A stretch of DNA of 11,687 nt from an uncultured Moraxellaceae bacterium (GTDB taxonomy: Bacteria; Pseudomonadota; Gammaproteobacteria; Pseudomonadales; Moraxellaceae). Each line of letters opens with the position of its first letter. Within the stretch, counting starts at the first letter, position 1. The position numbers and the translations under genes were made by a program. Positions 6,511 to 11,687 of the stretch are shown one piece after another. Under the pieces are notes generated by a model that saw only the letters and a program-made list of their open reading frames with translations, was not told where the DNA came from and did no database searches. The stretch spans positions 1 to 11,687 of the forward strand of contig CALEYY010000058.1 in NCBI GenBank assembly GCA_937928295.1. Direction: 5' to 3'.

Positions 6511-8016
6511 ATGGCACGAAACATGAAGGTCGAAGTCTTGCAGGCGGCACGCCAACAAGCCTCATCCTATGATGAATGGCGCGAGATTTCGCTGGAGCTG
6601 GACGCTCATTCCGGGCTGGATCTGTGGAAGATCGAGACGGCATCCGACAATTACCACCACGAACTGCTGCGTGAACGCCTGCTGACCTTGCGCCAGTGGC
6701 AGCACTCGCATAACCACAAGCTGCTGATTCGTGCGCTGCGTGAAGGTCTGCATCACGACCTCGGCAACATGGGCAACCCCAAGCTTTACGGCCGCGCCCA
6801 TGTGGGCACCAAGCGCCTGATCGAGGACTATGTCGATCAGGTCTGCGCCAGCCTCGACTACCTTTGCGACGCCCAGATCGAGCATCTCAGCAACGATGAA
6901 AAGCTCGCCCTGTTCGAAGATATAGCGCGTAGCTTCGGTCAGCCGGCCCTGCAACTCTCCGGCGGCGCAACACTCGGCATGTTCCACATCGGCGTCTGCA
7001 AGGCGCTCGATGAGCAAGGTCTGCTGCCCAGCGTCATCTCTGGCTCTAGCGCTGGCTCCCTCGTCGCCTCCATGATTGGCACCCACACGCGCGACGAAAT
7101 GGACGCCTATTACGACGGCGACGCCCTCTACAAGCACGCCTGGAGCTGGAACAAGATCACAGACGGCCTGCGCGGCAAAGGCTTCGCCAATCAGAAGCAA
7201 CTGGAAACCTTCATCCGCCAGAATGTCGGCGAAATGTCGTTCCAGGAAGCCTTCGAGAAAACCGGGCGCCACATCAATGTCAGCATCTCGCCAACGGGTG
7301 CCAACCAGAAATCGCGTTTGATGAACGAGCTGACCTCGCCCTACCTGCTGGTGTGGAGCGCGGTGCTGGCCTCGTGCGCCGTGCCGCTGCTGTTTCCGCC
7401 GGTCACGCTCACCACGAAATCGGCCGATGGCAATCACGCGCCCTACATGCCGCTGGAACGCTGGGTCGATGGCTCCATGCGCAGCGACATGCCGCGCCGC
7501 CGTCTGATGCGCCTCTACAATGTGAATTATTTCATTGCCAGCCAGGTTAACCCGCACATCGTTCCGCTGCTGGAAAGCGAACGCAAGAAGCGCCAGAACG
7601 ACAAGATCAGCTCGCTGCCACGCCGCATCATCAAGACCCAGGCCAAACTGCTGAGCATGGGCTCGCTGCAGGTTGTGCACGACAGCGTCAGCAACGAAGC
7701 GCTGCGTCAGATGCTCAGCCATGTCTACACCATGATTTCGCAGAGCTATCACGGCGATGCCACCATCGCACCGCCGAAATATGGCATGAAGCATTACCAG
7801 CACATGCTACAAAACCCGACCAAGGAATCGGTGATCTGGTTCCGTCAGCAGGGCGAACGCGCGACTTGGCCGAAGATCGATCAGATTCGCGTGCAGACCA
7901 AGATCAGCATGACGCTGCAGAAATGCGTGGCGCGCTTGTTGCAACGCAAAGCTCATAACTGGCACGAAGCCGAAGTGCGGGCGCTGTTGCAGGAGCCGAT
8001 GCATCGGCATGGCTAA
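6511..8016 (+). CDS. Patatin-like phospholipase/lipase with DUF3336 N-terminal domain
   Basis: This 501-residue protein pairs an N-terminal DUF3336-like helical region (about residues 1-130) with a patatin acyl-hydrolase domain, the arrangement of yeast Tgl3/4/5 and plant SDP1 triacylglycerol lipases and of many gammaproteobacterial homologues. Seen: the glycine-rich oxyanion loop GGATLG at 151-156, nucleophile elbow GSSAG at 178-182 (Ser180), and the dyad Asp in WVDGS (Asp320). The Ser-Asp dyad is complete, so it should be active on phospholipid or neutral lipid acyl esters. No signal peptide or clear membrane span is visible, so a cytosolic or membrane-associated site is inferred. The ATG at 6511 has AGGAAG (6497-6502) 8 nt upstream. 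A GTG at 6502 would lie on that ribosome site and is less likely. It is transcribed alone, divergent from the peptidase operon, and closed by a terminator 14 nt after its stop. Confidence 0.9.
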   Translation: MARNMKVEVLQAARQQASSYDEWREISLELDAHSGLDLWKIETASDNYHHELLRERLLTLRQWQHSHNHKLLIRALREGLHHDLGNMGNPKLYGRAHVGTKRLIEDYVDQVCASLDYLCDAQIEHLSNDEKLALFEDIARSFGQPALQLSGGATLGMFHIGVCKALDEQGLLPSVISGSSAGSLVASMIGTHTRDEMDAYYDGDALYKHAWSWNKITDGLRGKGFANQKQLETFIRQNVGEMSFQEAFEKTGRHINVSISPTGANQKSRLMNELTSPYLLVWSAVLASCAVPLLFPPVTLTTKSADGNHAPYMPLERWVDGSMRSDMPRRRLMRLYNVNYFIASQVNPHIVPLLESERKKRQNDKISSLPRRIIKTQAKLLSMGSLQVVHDSVSNEALRQMLSHVYTMISQSYHGDATIAPPKYGMKHYQHMLQNPTKESVIWFRQQGERATWPKIDQIRVQTKISMTLQKCVARLLQRKAHNWHEAEVRALLQEPMHRHG

Positions 8017-8030
8017 ACAGGCATCTTCTC

Positions 8031-8055
8031 AAACGCCGGGCTTGCCCGGCGTTTT
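8031..8055 (+). terminator. Intrinsic terminator after the patatin gene
   Basis: A perfect 10-bp stem, AAACGCCGGG (8031-8040) with CCCGGCGTTT (8045-8054), closes on a CTTG tetraloop and runs into GTTTTGCATTT. It starts 14 nt after the patatin stop. This separates the patatin transcript from the outer-membrane gene pair. Confidence 0.85.
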
Positions 8056-8059
8056 GCAT

Positions 8060-8073
8060 TTACACATCTGTAA
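8060..8073. promoter_or_regulatory. Inverted repeat TTACA-N4-TGTAA, possible operator
   Basis: Perfect 5-bp arms around CATC, placed 134 bp before the DUF1302 start in an AT-richer intergenic stretch. The size suits a dimeric regulator half-site pair, but no known consensus is matched with confidence. Confidence 0.3.
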
Positions 8074-8101
8074 CAAAACCTACCGCTGACTCCGCCATAC
8101 A

Positions 8102-8140
8102 GACCACTGGTCAGATTAGACATTCGTCTGGTTATGGACA
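8102..8140 (+). promoter_or_regulatory. Repeat cluster upstream of the DUF1302 gene
   Basis: This contains a palindrome GACCA-C-TGGTC (8102-8112) and an imperfect direct repeat: GTCAGATTA (8110-8118) and GTCTGGTTA (8126-8134) agree at 7 of 9 positions, start 16 bp apart, and are each followed shortly by GACA. AGAC/GTCT (8118-8121, 8126-8129) gives a third small symmetry. The second copy runs into the candidate -35 box, an arrangement seen with AraC- or LuxR-type activators. No regulator is identified. Confidence 0.35.
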
Positions 8141-8162
8141 ACCGTCATTTGTGTTTTAACTT
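8135..8162 (+). promoter_or_regulatory. Candidate promoter of the DUF1302-DUF1329 operon
   Basis: TGGACA (8135-8140, 5 of 6 to the -35 consensus), a 16-bp spacer and TAACTT (8157-8162, only 3 of 6 to the -10). The weak -10 would fit an activator-dependent promoter, with the repeats just upstream as candidate sites. Confidence 0.3.
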
Positions 8163-8206
8163 AAAGCAAGGCCGTTAAGAGCCTGGCTTGAACGAGGAAT
8201 ACGCAG

Positions 8207-10024
8207 ATGAAAAGAACACATCAAAACCTACCCACCACGGGTTGGCAGAAATCCCTGTTGAGTCTGGCCATCGGGGCCGCGTTATGTACGCCCGTGACCG
8301 TCATGGCTGTGCAGTTTGATCTGGCCGACGGCGAAGTGACTGGCGCGCTGGATACCACAGTCAGTTATGGCGCGTTGTGGCGCGTGACCGACAAGGACTC
8401 GCGACTGCTAGCCCGACAAAAAGGCGGCGATAGAAACAGCGCCAACTACGATAATGGTGATGCCAATTATGATCGTGGCGATCTGGTGTCTTCGATTTTT
8501 CGCGTCTCCAATGATCTGGATGTGAACTACAAGAACTTCGGTGCCTTTGTCCGCGTCAGCTCATTCTACGATCACGCTATTCAAAACAAAGATTTTGATC
8601 CACTACAGGCAAATCAGAGCGTCATTACAAATCGTCTCGGCCATGACTATGAGATTTACGATGCCTATGTGCGTGGTAAATTCAATATACTGGATCGCAA
8701 TGTTGGCGTGCGCCTCGGTAAACAAGTCATCAGCCTCGGCGAAAGCACTTTTATTCCCAACGGTCTGAATGCCTTGAACCCGGTCGATGTAGGCAAGCTG
8801 AGAACACCCGGCGCGGAAATCAAGGAAGCCCTGCTGCCCACGCAAATGCTGCAAGTCACTTTTGATGTGACCGATAACCTTAGCGTGGAATTGATCAACA
8901 AGTTCCAATTCAAGGAATCGCGACCAGAGCCCAATGGCTCGTATTTCAGCACCAATGACTTCCTCACACCCGGCGGCTCGAAAGTGCTGGTTTTGGGTGG
9001 CACATCAAGCGAAGGCAGCGGCGCCAAGATTAATCGTGGCGAGGATAAATCAGCCGACGACTCCGGCCAATATGCCGTCATCAGCCGCCTGCTTGTACCT
9101 GAGCTGAACAATACCGAGTTCGGCGTTTATGCCATGCAGTACCACAACACGGCTCCGCTGATTGCCGGCAGAACAACCAATCTGACGCCGCAGCAGGAAG
9201 GCGTCATCTTCACGAATGCCGGCGGCGGTGCAGCTGGCCAAGGTGCGGTCACCGTGGCTCGCGCCACCACCTCGTCCTACTTTGCCGAATACGCTGAAAA
9301 AGTCCGCCTCTACGGCCTGAGCTTCAACACGCTTGGCCCGATGGGCATCGCGCTGCAAGGCGAATACTCCTATCGCCCCAACCAGCCGCTTAACCTGGTG
9401 GCCAACAATGTGCTCAACAGCCTGCTCAGGCTGGATGGCTCTGCCTTTAATACCGGCATCGGCCCCCTGGCCAGAGACACCGACATCCAGGGTTACAAGC
9501 GCGTGAAGATGCACCAGTTCCAGATGACGGCCACGCAGACGCTGGGTCGCTACCTCGGTGCATCGCAGATCATTGCTCTGGCTGAAGCCGGCTACACCTA
9601 CCTGAACCTGCCCAAAGGCATTGACTTCAATGGCACCGGCGTAGACTTCACCACACCGCTGGCCACCAACACCGCCAACCCCGTCACATCGAATTTGGGC
9701 ATTTACACAGCCAACTCCTATGGCTACCGCGCCCTGCTCCGAGCCACTTACAACAACGCCATCGGTGCCATCAACCTGTCGCCACGCGTGGCATTCCAGC
9801 ATGACCTTCGCGGCACCAGCCCGACCTTCACGCAAAACAACCAGTCGGTCACCGTGGGCGTAACAGCCGACTATCAGAACAATATCTCGGCAGATATTTC
9901 CTACACCAACTTCTTTGCCGGCGAAACCATTGGTGCCACCACCAATGCGGCTGCCTACAAGTCCACCAATCAAGCCCTGGCTGACCGCGACTTCATTGCC
10001 GCCACCGTCAGCTATGCCTTCTAA
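8207..10024 (+). CDS. DUF1302 family outer-membrane protein
   Basis: This is a 605-residue exported protein. The N-terminus has a basic start, a hydrophobic stretch (about residues 17-32) and a likely cleavage after VMA (residue 34). The mature protein opens with ADGEVTGALDTTVSYG, typical of DUF1302, then alternates polar and hydrophobic residues as in transmembrane beta-strands. It ends in AATVSYAF, with a terminal Phe that fits the BAM assembly signal. It is predicted to be an outer-membrane beta-barrel, porin-like. Family members commonly sit beside DUF1329 genes, as here, and are thought to act on hydrophobic compounds, but the function is not settled. GAGGA at 8194-8198 lies 8 nt before the ATG. 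The first half is visibly AT-richer than the second and than the neighbouring genes. Barrel and location are inferred; the family assignment rests on the N-terminal motif and the gene pair. Confidence 0.88.
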   Translation: MKRTHQNLPTTGWQKSLLSLAIGAALCTPVTVMAVQFDLADGEVTGALDTTVSYGALWRVTDKDSRLLARQKGGDRNSANYDNGDANYDRGDLVSSIFRVSNDLDVNYKNFGAFVRVSSFYDHAIQNKDFDPLQANQSVITNRLGHDYEIYDAYVRGKFNILDRNVGVRLGKQVISLGESTFIPNGLNALNPVDVGKLRTPGAEIKEALLPTQMLQVTFDVTDNLSVELINKFQFKESRPEPNGSYFSTNDFLTPGGSKVLVLGGTSSEGSGAKINRGEDKSADDSGQYAVISRLLVPELNNTEFGVYAMQYHNTAPLIAGRTTNLTPQQEGVIFTNAGGGAAGQGAVTVARATTSSYFAEYAEKVRLYGLSFNTLGPMGIALQGEYSYRPNQPLNLVANNVLNSLLRLDGSAFNTGIGPLARDTDIQGYKRVKMHQFQMTATQTLGRYLGASQIIALAEAGYTYLNLPKGIDFNGTGVDFTTPLATNTANPVTSNLGIYTANSYGYRALLRATYNNAIGAINLSPRVAFQHDLRGTSPTFTQNNQSVTVGVTADYQNNISADISYTNFFAGETIGATTNAAAYKSTNQALADRDFIAATVSYAF

Positions 10025-10050
10025 CTCATTGGCCAAAGCGAGATAAAAAC

Positions 10051-11421
10051 ATGAAAGCCTTATCCAAAACCCTGATTGGCCTCGCGGTTGCTGCCGCGCT
10101 GGCAGGCCACGCTCAAGCCGCGGTGAGCGCCGCTGATGCCGCACAGCTGGGCAAAAACCTGACGCCTATGGGCGCCGAAATGGCCGGCAACGCCGACGGC
10201 AGCATCCCGGCCTGGACCGGTGGTGTGAAAAGCCCCGGTGCCGGCTACAAGGCCGGCGGTCACTACCCTGACCTCTACGCCGCCGACAAGCCGGTGCTGA
10301 CCATTACCGCCGCCAATGCCGAGCAATACAAAGGCCGCCTCAGCGCCGGCCAGCTCGCCATGCTGAAGAAATACCCTGACTGGAAAATGAACATTTACAC
10401 CACGCGACGGTCGGCATCGTTCCCGCAAGCGCATTACAACGAAACCATCGCCAACGCGACCAAGGCCAAGCTGGCACCGGGCGGCAACGGCGTGATCGGC
10501 ACCGATGGCGGCATCCCGTTTGCCATCCCGCAGAATGGCGAAGAGGCGATCTGGAACCACCTGCTGCGTTATCGCGGCGATACCTATGCCACGCAATGGA
10601 GCCAGGCAGCAGTCACCCGTGACGGCTCCTACACGCCGGTGCGCTTCGAGTACGAGTACGACTTCGGCTACGGCAATCTGTCGAAATCCAAGGCTGAGCG
10701 TGCGAGTGGCGGCGAGATGAAGATCTTCAACTTCCTGCAGGAAGTCACCGCCCCTGCCCGCCTCGCCGGCCAGATTCTGCTGGTGCACGAGTTTGTGGAT
10801 CAGGTCAGCACGCCGCGACGCGCCTGGACTTATAACCCCGGCCAACGCCGTGTGCGTCTTGCCCCGAATGTGGCTTATGACAACCCCGGTACCGCCGCCG
10901 ACGGTCTGCGCACCAACGACGACTTCCTGATGTACAACGGTGCCATCGACCGCTACAACTGGAAGCTGGTGGGCAAGAAGGAAATGTATGTTCCGTACAA
11001 CTCCTACAAGATCAGCGGCAACAGCCTGAAGATGGCCGATGTGCTGAAGCCGGGCCACATCAACCCCGATGCCGCCCGCTACGAGCTGCACCGCGTCTGG
11101 GTTGTGGAAGCCACGCTGAAGCCAGGTACCAGCCACCAGTACACCAAGCGCAACTTCTACATCGACGAAGACAGCTGGATGGTAGTGCTGACCGACAAGT
11201 ACGATGCACGCGGCCAGCTCTGGCGCACCTCGGAACAGCACAACATCAACTACGCCGACATCCCGATGCAGGCGCCCAGCATCGAAGTGCATAACGATCT
11301 GCAGTCGGGTCGCTACCTCGCCATGGGCCTGCGCAACGATGAAAAATCGGTCTATACGCCCATCAAGCGTACCGACGCCGACTTCTCGCCGAATGGTCTG
11401 CGTAACGCCGGTACTCGCTGA
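10051..11421 (+). CDS. DUF1329 family periplasmic protein
   Basis: This 456-residue protein has a signal peptide: hydrophobic LIGLAVAAALAG, then cleavage after AQA (residue 23). There is no lipobox Cys, so it is a soluble periplasmic protein and not a lipoprotein. The mature start LTPMGAEMAGNADGSIPAWTGG (residues 37-58 region) is the hallmark of DUF1329, a family with an outer-membrane lipoprotein-sorting-like (LolA/LolB-type) fold suggested in databases. The length is normal for the family. It follows the DUF1302 gene by 26 bp with a GAGA ribosome site, so the two form one operon that ends in a strong terminator. A lipid- or hydrophobe-carrier role between the envelope membranes is plausible but not demonstrated. 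The MMPL/RND transporter and YCF48-type genes often found with this pair are absent from the window. Confidence 0.9.
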   Translation: MKALSKTLIGLAVAAALAGHAQAAVSAADAAQLGKNLTPMGAEMAGNADGSIPAWTGGVKSPGAGYKAGGHYPDLYAADKPVLTITAANAEQYKGRLSAGQLAMLKKYPDWKMNIYTTRRSASFPQAHYNETIANATKAKLAPGGNGVIGTDGGIPFAIPQNGEEAIWNHLLRYRGDTYATQWSQAAVTRDGSYTPVRFEYEYDFGYGNLSKSKAERASGGEMKIFNFLQEVTAPARLAGQILLVHEFVDQVSTPRRAWTYNPGQRRVRLAPNVAYDNPGTAADGLRTNDDFLMYNGAIDRYNWKLVGKKEMYVPYNSYKISGNSLKMADVLKPGHINPDAARYELHRVWVVEATLKPGTSHQYTKRNFYIDEDSWMVVLTDKYDARGQLWRTSEQHNINYADIPMQAPSIEVHNDLQSGRYLAMGLRNDEKSVYTPIKRTDADFSPNGLRNAGTR

Positions 11422-11453
11422 GCCAGTGCTATAACGAAAGCTGGTCTAACCAA

Positions 11454-11489
11454 AAAAAGGCCCGGACAGTGACTTGTCCGGGCCTTTTT
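11454..11489. terminator. Bidirectional intrinsic terminator
   Basis: A 15-bp perfect stem: AAAAAGGCCCGGACA (11454-11468) pairs with TGTCCGGGCCTTTTT (11475-11489) around loop GTGACT. A T-run ends it on the + strand, and the A-run at 11452-11458 serves as a T-run on the - strand. It lies between the convergent ends of the DUF1329 gene and the right-edge gene and should stop both transcripts. Confidence 0.92.
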
Positions 11490-11513
11490 GTTGCTAGAGC
11501 AAGATGCCGCCGG

Positions 11514-11687
11514 TCAAAAATGCTTGCCCTTGAGCACATTGGCCAGCACGGTCTGCTCCAGCGTCGGCTTTTCGCCGGTGCGTCGACCTTTGGACGCGGT
11601 GGACGACGGAAAGGCGCGGAAGGTGCGATTCAGCACCGTGTCGTTCAGGCGCGGCCAGAGCGCGTACGACAGCTGCGCCGCCGTGCC
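11514..11687 (-). CDS. C-terminal end of a probable short-chain dehydrogenase/reductase (partial)
   Basis: An uninterrupted - strand frame enters from the right edge and stops at TGA (11516-11514), giving 57 residues. It reads LSYALWPRLNDTVLNRTFRAFPSS, then a basic stretch (KGRRTGEK) and a tail ending VLKGKHF. The pattern of a hydrophobic helix, a short LNRTFRAFP motif, then Ser/Ala and Lys-Gly recalls the C-terminus of SDR proteins related to acyl-CoA reductases. The Rossmann core and catalytic Tyr-x-x-x-Lys lie outside the window, so this is a likeness and not proof. Coding status is supported by the bidirectional terminator 24 nt beyond its stop. Confidence 0.6.
   Translation of the reverse strand, partial: GTAAQLSYALWPRLNDTVLNRTFRAFPSSTASKGRRTGEKPTLEQTVLANVLKGKHF

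Noticed and set aside
6562..7803. Antisense frame of 413 codons across the patatin gene
   Set aside because: The composition is that of a shadow frame (His, Ala, Gln, Val rich), and the patatin motifs on the + strand settle the coding strand.
8031..8073. A riboswitch or small RNA in the 8017-8206 gap
   Set aside because: The only strong structure is the terminator hairpin; the remaining symmetries are short and fit protein-binding sites better.
10060..11292. Antisense frame of 410 codons across the DUF1329 gene
   Set aside because: It has no motif or plausible ribosome site and mirrors the full length of a gene with a signal peptide and family hallmark.

Overview
The window looks like a chromosomal stretch from a GC-rich (roughly 60%) Gammaproteobacterium. 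That placement is inferred from the gene types: a type I Baeyer-Villiger-like flavoprotein, a DUF3336 patatin, an M16C peptidase and a DUF1302/DUF1329 pair, a mix I associate with environmental lipid-, steroid- or hydrocarbon-using lineages such as Nevskiales/Solimonadaceae or Pseudomonadales. No gene here fixes the taxon. I saw no mobile element, tRNA, rRNA or CRISPR array.

Layout. Bases 1-135 hold the 3' end of an unidentified + strand gene. Its stop overlaps the start of a + strand flavin monooxygenase (132-1718) that carries both type I BVMO signatures. A three-gene - strand operon converges on it: an M16C zinc peptidase (3402-6329, TTG start), then two alpha/beta hydrolases (2563-3405 and 1673-2566). 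Each junction in the operon is a 4-base ATGA overlap, and the last hydrolase runs 46 bp into the 3' end of the monooxygenase. A 181-bp divergent control region (6330-6510) carries recognisable sigma-70-like promoters on both strands. A + strand DUF3336/patatin lipase (6511-8016) follows and ends at a clear intrinsic terminator. After a 190-bp, AT-richer regulatory region with inverted and direct repeats comes a + strand two-gene operon: a DUF1302 outer-membrane protein (8207-10024) and a DUF1329 periplasmic protein (10051-11421). It closes with a strong bidirectional terminator. The right edge holds the 3' end of a - strand gene that resembles the C-terminus of short-chain dehydrogenases.

How the genes may work together (inference). 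Nearly every gene is plausible for handling hydrophobic substrates. The DUF1302/DUF1329 pair would sit in the outer membrane and periplasm. The patatin would release fatty acids from lipids. The monooxygenase would insert oxygen next to a ketone, or hydroxylate, and an alpha/beta hydrolase could cleave a resulting ester or lactone. The M16C peptidase is the odd member; it is tied to the hydrolases by operon structure rather than by obvious chemistry. I do not see a clearly new system. The most promising under-described parts are the DUF1302/DUF1329 pair with its upstream repeats, present here without its usual MMPL/RND partner, and the translationally coupled peptidase-hydrolase-hydrolase operon.
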